This document shows, piece by piece, positions 33,301 through 44,083 of a stretch of 64,000 nt of DNA. The DNA lies in contig NC_134571.1 of NCBI RefSeq assembly GCF_050947875.1, positions 1,953,501 through 2,017,500 on the forward strand. The letters are read 5' to 3'. Both the position numbers and the translations under genes were made by a program. Under the pieces are notes generated by a model. The model worked only from the letters and a program-made list of their open reading frames with translations. It made no database searches and had not been told where the DNA came from. The stretch's first letter is position 1, and the number at the start of each line of letters is the position of its first letter. This DNA is from Dermacentor variabilis (Eukaryota > Arthropoda > Arachnida > Ixodida > Ixodidae).

Positions 33301-34166
33301 GCGTCGTTTGGGTTCTTAAAATGCGTCGGCCTGCGGCGCTTCCCACTTGGAACTCAACATCACATTTAGTTAGATGTGTCATTGGCTTAGCGATGCATGA
33401 AAAGCACCTGTAGTAGGCACCCATGCCAAGGAATCTACGCACTGCCTTCTTGTCGATGGGCTGCTGGAACTATGCGATGGCGGCTGTCTTCTGTGGGTCG
33501 GGGTGGACTCCAGATTTGCTGATGACGTGGCCCAGGAACAGAAGCTCATCATAAGAGAAGCGGCACTTTTCTGGCTTCAGAGTGGGCCCTGATGACTTGA
33601 TGGCCTCTAGTACTGTCGCAAGCTGCCGAAGGTGATCGTCGAAATTTCCGGTGAAGACGATGACGTCCTCCAAAAAAATTAGACAGGTTTGCCACTTCAA
33701 TTTTGCTAACACCGTTTCCATGACGCGCTAGAATGTTGCAGGCGCCGAGAACAGTCCGAACGGCATGACCTTCAACTTGTAGAGACCTTCTGGCATGATA
33801 AAGAGGGTCTTTTCGCGATCTGTTGACTTCTATTTGCCAGTAGCCAGACTTGAGATCCATCAATGAAAAGTATTTAGCGTTGCAGAGCCGCTCAACTGCG
33901 TCGTCTGTCCGTGGTAGGGAGTATACATACATAGCGATCTTGGTTCAGTTGACGACAATTCAAGCAGAAATGTAAGGTTCCGCTCTTTTCTTAAGGACTA
34001 CCGGAGATGCCCACAGGCTATTCGACGGCTGGGTCATGTCGTTGTGCAGCATTTCGTCAACTTGTTGCCTAATAGCTTCACGTTCTCGCCTCGACACTCA
34101 ATAAGGGCTTTAGCGGAGTGGTCGAGTGCACTCTTCGGTTATTCGATGCTTTGCAACTAGTGTTTG
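33301..34166 (-). pseudogene. gypsy copy 1 reverse transcriptase remnant
   Basis: Pieces of the RT on the minus strand: YSLPRTDDAVERLCNAKYFS, SLMDLKSGYWQIEV (motif A Asp), then after a frameshift CLIFLEDVIVFTG, where the YxDD-type box reads FLED with Glu in the first acidic position, then LKPEKCRFSYDELLFLGHVI and, around 33442-33400, MRRFLGMGAYYR. The altered box and at least two frame changes indicate a nonfunctional enzyme. Confidence 0.8.
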
Positions 34167-35039
34167 TCAAAGCCTTGATGACGTCGACAAGCAGCCTTGG
34201 TATCGTCGAAGCAGACTTCTGAGCTGTCGCTGCTTTATGTCGAAGTCTGGTTCAGGAACTACGGTTGTCGGGGTAGATGCAGGGGGATCCGAGAGGACAA
34301 ACGCATTGCTGGTTTCCACAATTTCCTCAATGTACGCGATCGTCATGCCCTTGTTCATGTGCTTGAACTCCTGGCTGAAGTTTGTCAGCATCACTTTCGC
34401 TTTCCCTCCGTGCAGTCGAATGATCCCTCTTATGACGCAAATTTCACGGTTGAGCAGTAGTCGTTGGACGCCCTTGATGACTCCTTCTACATCTGCGGGT
34501 GTTTCGGTGCTGACGGAAATAACACTACTGGAGCGAGGCAGGATGCTGACTTGATCTTCGAGTACACTCAAGGCGTTATGACTATGACAACTCTCGGGTG
34601 GTATCGCTTGATCTTCCGACAGCATTATCGACTTCAGGTCAATGACTGTGCCGTGTTGGTTCAGGAATTCTATGCCGAGAATGACATCTTGTGGACATTG
34701 CTGGAGGATAACGAAGCTGGCAGGGTATGTCCGGCCATGAACTGCATTTCTTGCCGTGCAGATTTCAGTCGGAGTTATTAGGTGTCTTTCAGCTGTCCGG
34801 ATTCCAGGGCCTTCCCATGCAGTCTTAACTTTCTTCAACTGGGTGGCAAGGGGTCCACTCATCACGGAGTAGTCAGCTCCTGTGGTCACTAAGGCAGTGA
34901 CTGCATGGCCATAGAGAATTACGTCGAGGTCAGTCGTTCTTTGTCTTACGTTGCAGTTAGGTCTCGGTGTCGGATCACGGCTGCGTCGTGTTGACATGTG
35001 GCTGGAACATCGCATCGTCAGGTCTTCTTTTGCTGGCAT
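34167..35039 (-). pseudogene. gypsy copy 1 protease region
   Basis: A 290-codon open frame. The retropepsin-like active site reads ALVTTGADYSVMS where DTGAD/S is expected, so Thr replaces the catalytic Asp. The flap-like region and the CPQDVILGIEFL motif (usual for this gypsy lineage) follow. The frame then runs through the spacer into the start of RT (RQLRSLLRRYQGCLS). It is open but catalytically compromised. Confidence 0.82.
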
Positions 35040-35152
35040 ATTCTTTGCTTCTAGGCTTCGTCGGGATGGTGGCGTCTTGTTGATATATCGTCAGTGCTTT
35101 CAGCGGCGGAGGAGGAGCTTTGTCAGTTCGACGAACAGCAACCGCACCTCCA

Positions 35153-35605
35153 TCAGTTGCTGCTTCTATTTTTTCGGATACGGGTTCGCATACCGGCCCC
35201 GGGCGGGGCCAGTGTATAGTCGGCGTTGCGGCGACAGGTAGTAGCCTGGTGACGGCGAACGGGACAGTTGTCGAGGGCTCCACTGAGTGGCAGCGAGGTA
35301 TTCGGCGATATCACGTGGGCATTCACCTTCCTGCGGGTGCAGTGCGCTGACAGTGAACCCTCGCAGCCCCATCTCGTAGTAAGGACATAGGCGGTAGATG
35401 TGGCTGGCTTCTCTGCAATGATAGCAAAGCAGACGGTGGTAGGGGGCACGCCAAACGTCATTCTTCCTTGGAATGCTGCGTGGGGCGGGGAGATGGGTTG
35501 GCATGTAGGCGGCAGCGGTGATGGACGACAGAACTGGAGTGTTACCGGACCCTGGCGAAGACGTGGAGGGGGAACGTGACGGCGAGCTGCGGCGTCGTAC
35601 GTCAT
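35153..35605 (-). pseudogene. gypsy copy 1 nucleocapsid zinc knuckle
   Basis: On the minus strand one frame has the knuckle CYHCREASHIYRLC (CX2CX4HX4C), preceded and followed by Arg/Pro-rich sequence typical of gag nucleocapsid. The overlapping frame at 35605-35153 is the alternative reading. A frameshift separates it from the upstream gag frame. Confidence 0.72.
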
Positions 35606-35620
35606 TGCTTCCGGCTGAGG

Positions 35621-36442
35621 CTATGGCGATTGAGGAACTTCAAATGATTGTTGGAGCTCCTCGCGTATGACGTCGGCAATCGAAGCCACTTGAGGCTGTG
35701 ATGAAGGGAACAGCTTCTGAAGCTCCTCCCGCACTACTGCCCTGATAGTCTTGCGCAGATCATCGGTGGCCAGTGACTGAACTCTGGCGTAGCTTGTTGA
35801 GTTCGTGCAGCAGTTAAATTGCTGGTGCTGCATTTACAGTGTCTTCTCGATGCTGGTGGCCTCGCGAAGAAACTCATCGACGGTCTTCGATGGGTTTCGT
35901 ACCGTTCCGGCGTAAGGTTCCTCCTTCACAACACGCATGAGTAGGCGGACTTCCTTCTCGGACATTTCCGTGTTGGCGTGGCAGAGTAGACTGCTCATCT
36001 CCTCCTTGAAGATTGCGATAGTCTCATTGGGCAGTTGCACTTGGGTTTCCAGCATAACTTCAGCCCATTCTTTTCGGACAACGCTCCTCAAGGTCCTCAG
36101 GAAGTTACTGCGGAACAGGTCGAACGTTGTAAGGGTGAACTCCCGGTTCTCGAACCAAGTCCTCGCGGCATCTTCCAAGGAAAAGTACACATGGCGTAGC
36201 TTATCCTCAGAGGTCCAGTTGAAGGTTGAGATCGTTTCGAAGGTATCGAGCCAGGTTTCCGGATCCTCTGACGTAGCTCCACGGAAGGTAGGGGGCTCTC
36301 TGGGTTGTTGAAGCACGATGGGTGATGCAGGGGCTGCCATTGTGGTCGTTGAGTTGGCCACGGTCTTCCTGGTGGTATCGCGTACCGTGCTCCGGGTGCA
36401 ATCCTTGCAGTCTGTGGCTAGCTCGATGGTCTTGGGTAACAT
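35621..36442 (-). pseudogene. gypsy copy 1 gag (capsid) remnant
   Basis: Retrotransposon gag domain with PPTFRGATSEDPETWLDTFE, WTSEDKLRHVYFSLEDAART and WFENREFTLTTFDLFRSNFL, then PNETIAIFKEEMSSLLCHAN. The frame starts at MLPKTIELATDC (36442). An in-frame TAA at 35834-35836 splits it, and the frame resumes directly as MQHQQFNCCTN to 35621. Gag forms the particle that packages element RNA. Confidence 0.82.
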
Positions 36443-36524
36443 TAGTGTTGTCCTCGGGCTTCGGGCTTAGATCGTGGCTTTACGGGGGCATTCGGCACAT
36501 GAACGGGCTAGCACCTCCACCAGA
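36443..36524 (-). other. gypsy copy 1 leader with candidate primer-binding site
   Basis: Directly inside the 5' LTR the minus strand reads TGGTGGAGGTGCTAGCCCGT. TGG immediately after the LTR CA end is the canonical primer-binding-site position. The tRNA species was not identified. Confidence 0.55.
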
Positions 36525-36881
36525 TGTCGCGTAGTAGTGACGGTGAAGAAAGCAGCAAAACTGGGAATGATAAAACTAGCGTTTTATTGGCCGAATTTGT
36601 GCCCTCAAAAACAGGCTACACTCAAGGAATGGCGACAGCGGCGAACACAACCGGCGATCGGCGAAAATCTTATCTGTGGGTCAAGCGCGTTGGCTTTTTG
36701 TACATCAGTCATCGAAGGTTCCAGAGTAATCGCTGGTGCCCGCATTGTGCATACATGTAATCAGATAACACAAGGTTCGGTGACAACAGACAGCAGATAG
36801 AACCAGTGGTGACATTCGAGAAACTTCCGATACATGCAGGCGCGCCGTGTGCTGTGCGATAACATTTGTTAGGTGGTGAAA
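36525..36881 (-). repeat. 5' LTR of gypsy copy 1
   Basis: About 357 bp, starting on the + strand TGTCGCGTAGTAGTGACGGT and ending TTGTTAGGTGGTGAAA. It is homologous to 31107-31491. Both LTRs share the TTTGTTAGGTGGTGAAA block, so the LTR edge is placed after it and not at the more conventional TGTTAT position. Confidence 0.88.
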
Positions 36882-36891
36882 AGGGGTCGAC

Positions 36892-37019
36892 CACTTTTCA
36901 CCACCTAACCAGACAACATGGCCACAATTAGCACATGACCGGGGTAGTTGGAAAAGTATGGGAGAGACCTTTGCCCTGCAGTGGGCGTAGCCAGGCAGAT
37001 GATGATGGTGAAAAGTGGT
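36892..37019 (+). repeat. RTE LINE 3' tail bracketed by a 15-bp inverted repeat
   Basis: Positions 36907-37004 match the 3' end of the RTE LINE at 42460-42540: ACATGGCCACAATTAG, GGGTAGTTGG, AAGTATGGGAGAG, CCTTTGCCCTGCAGTGGGC, ending GATGATGATGG. It is a roughly 100-bp, extremely 5'-truncated copy. The flanks GACCACTTTTCACCA (about 36892-36906) and TGGTGAAAAGTGGTC (about 37005-37019) are exact inverted copies. The left one also mirrors the end of the neighbouring LTR. Confidence 0.75.
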
Positions 37020-37905
37020 CACTTGGCAAAGATCCCATGTCTATATATCAACTCAATGTTTGACAGCCGAAGGCCATCGACATGGTGCACTAAGCAATTG
37101 TCTAGCAGCAAGCAGATTTGGCGGCCTTGTAGCTTTTTGTCTTCGCTGATCTCTTTTAACCAGTTGGAAAAAATCGCCAGCGATATCCACGCTTTAGAAT
37201 TGGTCGCATATTTAACTGGCATTCGCTTCGTTCCCTTGAAGCATCTGGGCTGGACACTTTTCCCGATAACTAATGAAATTCGTTTGTCACTGCCATCGCT
37301 GTTGGCATAAAGCAAAACCGTCACGTGAAGTTTGCTTTGCTTGCCACCGTGGCAGTCTTCTCCAGTGTGCTATTTGGCAACACCTGATAAAACAGCCATC
37401 TCATCAGCGTTGTAGACGCCGGCAGCCTCTTAGCAGCTGAAAACACCAGGCAGCTTTTGGCAACCCACGATGCAGAAGCATCACTATCAGCAGCGGTGGA
37501 CTTGCCGCTAATGATTTTCCTGACAACTGCCTTTTGGCTCTTAAATCCTTGCAATCAGCCTTTGCTAGGTTTGAAGTCCTCGTGGCCCAGGATGCCCCCA
37601 AAATCCTTTGCTTTCTGCTGCTAGACCATGCCACTTATGGACTCGTTTCGAGCTCGTATGTCCAAAAACCACGTTAACACGGCTTTGTCCACATCGGCAT
37701 AAGTCGACAATGCCATCCTTTTTTTCTTCAAACTTGTGCCTGAGTCCACTGCACTGTGAATGCTTTCTTTTGCATTCAAGATAGTCAACAGGGTGCTGGC
37801 TGGGAAGTTGAACTGGGCAGCGACATCCTTCTTCTCGCCCTCATCAACCGCATTCACAATTGAAAGCTTGTCCTCTGAAAGACATAACTTTGCGCTTGCT
37901 CACCA
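37019..37905 (-). pseudogene. Tigger transposase N-terminal and central parts
   Basis: From about 37902 on the minus strand: LSEDKLSIVNAVDEGEKKDV then FNFPASTLLTIL, the CENP-B/Psq helix-turn-helix, followed by AVLTWFLDIRARNESISGMV of the Tc5-type DNA-binding domain. After frameshifts the frame 37324-37019 carries RISLVIGKSVQPRCFKG, WISLAIFSNWLKEI and LLLDNCLVHHVDGL with the second catalytic Asp. The first DDE Asp is expected near 37400 (the frame there reads YNADEMAVLSG in broken form). The coding sequence stops abruptly at the inserted RTE/gypsy block and resumes near 31095. Confidence 0.75.
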
Positions 37906-38474
37906 AACTTGTTTTTGAAGTGAACAAACAGTGTGAGAAACGTGCAATACACTGCTGAAGTAAACACTCACGTCGCGTCAGCTCTCACATTCACACACCT
38001 GCCACCGTGCCATGCCAGCATGCATAAGCAAAAAAAAAAAAAGAAAAAAAAAAACTAAGACAGGCAGGCATGGTAGTGACACCTGGTGTCATGACGCATA
38101 AGTGAAAAATGCAGAGGCTGATCAGCTTGTCACAGAGCGGCACTAGGGGAGCTAGCGGCTTTCATCATCGTCATTGCGGCCCACTGGATCGCTTGCTCTC
38201 TGGATCGCATGCGTCCCTCTCGCGGTCGGCTGCTTGCCATACTTTTAAATTACAAAAGTTACGCGTTATTTACCAGAATTTTCGGTAGAGTTACTAGTCA
38301 CAATAATAAATGATAAGCATTGAAAATTCGTTGCAGCAAGGTCAGTTGCCATAATGCCTTTGCTACGTGGAGGTCAGAAACACATGGGCTTCTATGGGGG
38401 TGGTGCTGGGGAACAAAGAAAAATTGTTAAATCCAGGAACTCGTTTCATAGAGGTTCGTTACATCCAGGTTTAA
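37906..38474. other. 5' noncoding part of the split Tigger
   Basis: Includes an A-rich stretch at about 38031-38054 and ends in the TIR. No other feature was recognised. Confidence 0.45.
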
Positions 38475-40369
38475 GAGTAAGTCATCGTCTGTATCTTGTA
38501 TGCGTGCTGACGGAAGGTGAGATAAACGGTCGGCATCGATCTGACAGGGGCCACTCTTGTAGGTGATGGAAAAGTCATATTCTTGAAGCCGGAATACCAC
38601 CGAGCTGATTGGCTACATGGATTGCATAGTCCAACCAACCAGCAAAGAGAATGGAGGTCTGTCACTATCGGGAAGTGGTGGCCATAAAAGTATGGTCGAA
38701 ACTTTTTGGGTGCGAAGACTACCACGAGGCATTTCAGTTCGGTTACTGTATAATTCCGCTCAGCCTTGGTAAGAGTACGGCTTGTGTTAGCGGCAACTTG
38801 CTGGCGTTTGCCATGTATCTGTACAAGTACTGCTCCAATGCCCAGATCACTAGCACCGGTTAGAAGCTCAGTGGAGGCTGTGGGAGATGGCACAAAGAGG
38901 TAGCCGCCATAGCCACGATTTATTTAAGCCGGCCAGCCATGGTGCCGCGGCTGCATAGGTCCATGTAAATGGTGTGTCCTTGTGAAGGAGTGACTTGAGC
39001 AGATGAGCTAGGCGTGCAAAGTGTCTTTATTGTTACAGCAAAAGTACGAACTTAGTCTCAGGAAGTTGCGGAGGTCTTTTGCCATCTTCGGCTGGGTGAA
39101 GTCACGAACAGCTGCAGGCTTCTGGTGGTCTGTGTGGTTGCCGTTTTTGTCCGTGAGAAAGCCCAAAATAAGTGTTTGTCGTTCGCCAAAGTGGCACTTT
39201 TTAAAATTCTAAATCGGTCCTACTCGTCGTATGCAGTTGAGCACAATCGAGTTGTTGGTTGTGCTCGTGAGATGCCTTGCCATAAATGAAGTCATCCAGG
39301 TAACACAGGCTTATTTCCCATCAAAGTCCACGCAGGATCATGTCCGTGAATCATTCAAGATTCAATCATTCAAGATGGAAGGGTCCATCTGGTGTTATGA
39401 AGGCAGTCTTCTCCTTGTCTGGCGAATGCATTTGTTTCTGCCAGTAGACTGGGTGCAGATCAACAGAGGAGAAGTACGGGGCAGAATGTAAACAGTCAAT
39501 GGCGTCATCTATACGTGGGAGACGATACACATCCTTCTTCGTCACTGTGTTTAGGTGTCTGTAGTCCACGCAGAATCACCACGAATCATCTTTCTTCACG
39601 ACTAGTATAACCAGAACCGCCCAGGGACTATTTAATTTCTGGATGATGCCTTTCTGTAGCCTCTCTCTAACTTGTTCGGCGATCACTTTCTGCTCCGAAG
39701 GAAAAACGCGGTATGGCTTCCATTGTATTCTCGACGCTGTTCCTTTATTGATGCTGGGGTGTACGCAGGGGTACGCTGGTGAATGTAGATGCTTTTGTGC
39801 AAAGTCAAACACTGACACATAGCAGGCAGGGAGCTCTTGGAGTGCTTGTTGGTGGGAAGAGGGTGCGATTTATAAATTGTGCTCCTAAATTTTGAAGAAT
39901 GGTCACTAAGTGATGAGCTTGCATCCGTAGAAGTAGCAACCGCATGAATGCTGACAACACCATCTTCAAAGCTTGCTACCTTCAGTCTAGCATGCAAAAT
40001 AAATGACTCGGAAGACACCAACTACACATGAGCCGACTACACATGAGCATAACCTTCTATGACTTTGATAAGTGACCGGGGGACAAGTACATTCTTCTTC
40101 AGAGTGTTGACGCATTCTGGTTCAGTTAATCCATAGCAGAAACCAGCACAATTGCGTGACGAGGTCACTAAGATGAACATTGCCGTCTAAGCAGGCACAC
40201 ATACATCAGTGGACACAGAAAATACTTTTTGACGATCGAATGGAATGTCATCAAGTGCTGGTCTGACATCACAGCTGAGTGAAATTTCACCAGCCCTGCA
40301 CTGTAATGTTGCTCCACAGTACTGTAAGAAGTCAAAACCAATAATTACGTCATGCGTTGCACGTGCTAA
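38475..40369 (-). pseudogene. Ty3/gypsy copy 2: protease, RT and RNase H
   Basis: Minus-strand pol remnant, in order from 40369: the protease end (THDVIIGFDFLQYCGATLQC near 40340-40290); RT start (39818-39576: NKGTASRIQWKPYRVFPSEQ, QKGIIQKLNSPWAV, LVVKKDDSW); RT motif region (39569-39366: MDYRHLNTVTKKDVYRLPRI, YFSSVDLHPVYWQ); and RNase H-like region (38893-38471: LTGASDLGIGAVLVQ, AERNYTVTELKCLVVV, IVTDLHSLCWLVGL). It is cut on the left by the Tigger at 38474 and on the right, inside protease, by the Tigger MITE at 40370. Multiple stops and frameshifts are present. This lineage differs from copy 1, so it is a second family. Confidence 0.82.
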
Positions 40370-41453
40370 TACAGTGAAACCTCGTTAAACCGTAGTTGGC
40401 TGGAGCTCGGGAAAAAGTATGTACTAAACGGTCGTACTGTTTAACCGAATTAGCATGAGATCGCCCACTTATCTGTTGAAAACGGAACTCAGAGAGAGTG
40501 CGATGAAAGGGGGAAAAACATGCAGTATTTATTCACTTCGCGCGACAAAAGTGTTATTTTCGTTTGATGCCGCGGCAGCCTAGCACGACGACAGCGGCCT
40601 CAAACTTACTGAAGCTGCATGCCAGCTTTTCAGCCAGCCCCCTCTTCTCGGCAAACACTGGCATGGCAGATTCCTCGCTGGCATTACGTATTCTCCGTGC
40701 ATGTGCGCAGTAGGGCTGCAGAAGTCCCGGGGCACCTTTTTCATTGCCAGGTGCTGTTCTCGTCGCGACGATTGCATTCATGAGGCTGATGTAACGCGCA
40801 GCTTATGCCACTGTCGGGCCTGAATCACCCGTGCTGTCGCTTTCCGAGTTGTCCTCTTCACTGTCACTAGTCGAGACTTCGGTAACAGCAGAGGCAACAA
40901 TGGCGAAAAGTCGAATCTCGTAGCCGACGTCTCTTCGCGGTCGTAGCAGCGCTGCTGAGCAACTTCTTCGCATTCAAAATGCCACACACCATAGTCAACA
41001 GCAGATCCCTGTCGCGTGCCAGCGCCGACTTCTTCATGTCACATTCGATAGCACGGACGATGTCTAATTTTTCTTCTATGCTGAGCACCCGGTGTCTTTT
41101 TTAGCAGAGTTCTTGCTAGAACGACACCACAACGCTCTCTGGAACGGCGTCGAAATGATGTTGATGTTGATGTGGCTTCATGCCGAAACATACAGGGCCC
41201 TTGGAGGCCGTTGTTCCGATCTCTGAGGCTTGTTGTTTGCCGGGCCGCTCGATGGAGACGACGCACCGCCGAGGTTGCGAGACGAAAAGTTGAAGCGCCA
41301 CGTTCTAACCAATGCGTACGCAATAAGCTGGTACGGTTTATGTGGATACAAACCACATTATGTTCAATGGCTGCTGAGTCGGTGATTTGACTTTACTACT
41401 TTTAAAACGAAACTACTGTTTAAGCGGGTACGGTTTAACAAGGTTTTACTGTA
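40370..41453 (-). mobile_element. Internally deleted Tigger family, copy 1
   Basis: Ends TACAGTGAAACCTCGTTAAA (40370) and TTTAACAAGGTTTTACTGTA (to 41453), good TIRs with TA. It is 1084 bp. The same internal organisation recurs at 57141-58241, so this is a reproducible deletion derivative and not random decay. It was inserted into the protease region of gypsy copy 2. Confidence 0.9.
40554..41098 (-). pseudogene. Tigger transposase ends in deletion derivative, copy 1
   Basis: The start is at about 41095: RVLSIEEKLDIVRAIECDMK then KSALARDRDLLLTMVCGILN, the helix-turn-helix domain. It continues to about 40870, then jumps to an acidic Ser/Asp stretch (about 40870-40800) and to the C-terminal tail FAEKRGLAEKLACSFSKFEA at about 40680-40600, closing with GCRGIKRK. 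The DDE catalytic core is absent. The protein, if made, could only bind DNA. Confidence 0.75.
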
Positions 41454-41854
41454 CATCTGCTTAGAGCAGGTAGTGACTGCAGATCCGGATCATGAGACTG
41501 ACCTAATCAGAAGAATAAGAATGGGCTGGGGTGCGTTTGGCAGGTGTGTTTCTCTGATCATGAACAGCAGGTTGCCGTTATCCCTCAAGAGAAAAGTGTA
41601 GAACAGCTGTCTCACCAGTACTCGCGTACGGGGCAAAAACCTGGAGTCTTACGAAAAGGGTTCTGCTTAAATTAAGGACGACTCAATGAGCTATAGAAAG
41701 AAGAATGATGGGTGTAACGTTAAGGGATAAGAAAAGAGCAGATCGGGTGAGGGAACAAACGCGAGGTAATGACACCTTAGTTGAAATCAAGAAAAAGAAA
41801 TCGGGGCATGGGCAGGACATGTAATGAGGAGGGAAGATAAGCGATGGTCATTAA

Positions 41855-42363
41855 AGGGACATTAAAGAAAGCAAAGCAATAAATCAGTTTAGACTAATGA
41901 AGCATTGTTTGAGAACCCTGCAGGCAGTCGTTTTAAAAAAGTAGTTTGATTATTAGATGAGGAAATGAAGGTCCAAGTATCAGTATTTGAATTTCATGCC
42001 GAAACCCTGACGCCGCTACGTCAGTGTGACGTGAGGGATTCCAAAGTATGTTTTTGCATTTGGGCCGCGTTGGCTGAGTAAAGGTTCCCGAAACTTGCCA
42101 CGTTTAATATTTCGTACCTTTAGAACACAATGTAGTCAATCTATACCGCTATATATAATTAGTAGGCCCTAGAAGATGCCATCAAAATACAAGACGTCAC
42201 AGCCCCCAGGTGCGGGAACTTAAGTAGGCTTCGCCACCCGTTTTTCGTTCTTGCTCTTTTTCTGGCTTACCAAACGTCTTATCATTGTAAGAGTGGTGTT
42301 TTTGGTGTTGTAGAATAGTAATTTACTGATGCAGAAGAAATAATTTTTCACTTTAGTGTCCCT
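41855..42363. mobile_element. 509-bp TTAA-flanked MITE inside the RTE LINE
   Basis: Ends AGGGACATTAAAG and CTTTAGTGTCCCT form an inverted repeat, and TTAA flanks both sides (41851-41854 and 42364-42367). Excising the element with one TTAA restores an uninterrupted KRWSLRVTDW reading in the LINE, which confirms the boundaries to the base. The TTAA target and lack of coding capacity suggest mobilisation by a piggyBac- or Kolobok-type transposase. The termini are unlike those of the piggyBac at 7632. Confidence 0.88.
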
Positions 42364-42538
42364 TTAAGGGTTACGGACTGGATTCCAAGGGAAGGAAAGT
42401 GTAGCAGGGGGCGGCAGAAAGTTAGGTGGGCAGTTGAGGTTAAGAAGTTTGCAGGGACGACATGGCCACAATTAGTATATGACCTGGGTAGTTGGAGAAG
42501 TATGGGAGAGGCCTTTGCCCTGCAGTGGGCTTAACCAG

Positions 42539-42659
<121 letters not shown>

Positions 42660-42660
42660 T

Positions 42661-44083
42661 CACCACCCCGTTTCGAAGGAGAGGCGAATAAACCATCATT
42701 GTCATCATCAGCAACGTACCGTGCCACGGGTCAGTAGATTTGACCTGTGTTTACTTTTGGTACACATTATGGCACCTCCTCACAAGGTGAGAACCGCTAC
42801 TGAAGAAGCAAATCGTGGAACTGTGTGCATGGCGGCAACCAAGCCACATGGGCTCAGCAAGCCGCTGTGCAGAGAGCAGGACAAGCTGCAGCACAAGCCC
42901 ACCATCGACGCCAGGCGGGCAGTTCAAATTGTTCCCATGAAAACGAAGTGAAGAGAATTCACCACGAAGACACTGTAGTGCATGGTGCTGAAAATAGAGC
43001 TCCTGTGGAGCTGCTCCACCAGCTTACACAGCTGTGACTGCGTGTGCTGTACAAGCCGGTGACTTCTTGTGCCATGTCAGATGGTCTGCAGCGACAGCAA
43101 TGCGGTGGTTTCTAACAGAGGCAGGAAAGAGGCCTGTAGAGATGAATTCTAATTCAGTTAAATGATAGAGGAGGTCACAGAATTTGGCTGCAAGGAAAGG
43201 AACCACAACAATGGTAAGCAGGAGACTTACGGCAGTGGCATGCTGAGCATGAGCAAAGGTACCTCTGCGCAATATCGTACCCACCACTCCAGTAGCTAAG
43301 CTCAATATAATGAAGCTGGTAAAATTCACACTTTTGTTCTTTGTATTGAAATTTCATTACATTGAAATTGTATTTTTGATGCAAAGTGTAGTTGCCGACC
43401 CATTTTTTTACACAGTTTGATTAAGGCCGCAAGCACCACTGAAAATGCGTGAAGATTGTGCATGCTTCTCAGCGCCTTGCTCCTGCACTCTGATGACAAA
43501 GTTTTCTGTGCCTACACTTGCGGAGCTGGAGTTGCAGCATTGGGCAGTGGAAGATTCAACGGCTGCCTCATATTACGTTTATGTGAAAGACTGTAACACC
43601 GGCCTCCACTATCAATAAAGTAGCGCTTTTGCACACAGGAAACATGGTACAGTGGTTGCACAGTAACACGGGAAAGGCAAGTTTGCTTTTTCTTAAAATT
43701 AAGAAAATGTTGCCAGCCTGGTCATCAAAGGCAGTGAAGGTTTTTTACAATCCTTTAGGAAAGGCAGAAGATTTATAGGAGTTCACCTTTATGTGTAAAC
43801 CTGAGTGACCCAAATGCCTTGATACCTTGGTGTGTTTTGCTGCTAAACAAGCTTTGAGACCAGGCTAACAGCACTTGTCTTAGTCTATTCTCACAATGTG
43901 CACTGTAATTCGTAATGAAGCCAAACAAGAGCTCGCAGTTCTAATTACCGGCCACATTCCCATGGGGGCAGAGCGCACAATGCTCATGTATTTTGGTCGG
44001 CATTCTAGCCACTGTGGCAGTGTGTGGTGTTCTCGTGGAGATGTGTTCTGGGCAAGCATTGAAGTGCACACATTGCAATGCAG
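42661..44083. other. Unassigned end of the 23.8-kb LARP1 intron
   Basis: No gene recognised. The section 42720-42960 is GC-richer with an open frame (MAPPHKVRTATEEANRG...) of no family I know. The intron closes at ACATTGCAATGCAG|G (44083). Confidence 0.45.

Larger units (their letters stand above)
31107..36881 (-). mobile_element. Ty3/gypsy LTR retrotransposon, copy 1 (minus strand)
   Basis: A 5.8-kb element with two similar LTRs (31107-31491 and 36525-36881) and, reading from right to left, gag, zinc knuckle, protease, reverse transcriptase, RNase H and integrase. Every gene carries frameshifts or stops, and several catalytic residues are changed, so the copy is dead. It is inserted within the Tigger at 30392-38474. 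Confidence 0.88.
30392..38474 (-). mobile_element. Tigger element split by gypsy copy 1
   Basis: Left terminus TACAGTTAAACCTGTATGTA, then ACGAAACT, at 30392. Right terminus, read inverted from about 38474, is TTAAACCTGGATGTAACGAA, then CCTCTATGAAAC; the final TACTG of that end is eroded. Transposase pieces lie on the minus strand at both ends of the interval (37019-37905 and 30555-31090), with a gypsy retrotransposon and an RTE tail between them. The outside flanks are two parts of another gypsy element, so this Tigger inserted into gypsy copy 2. Confidence 0.78.

Noticed and set aside
31107..36881. Endogenous retrovirus with an envelope gene
   Set aside because: Between integrase and the 3' LTR there is only about 550 bp with decayed integrase C-terminus and no envelope-like frame, so it is a Ty3/gypsy retrotransposon.
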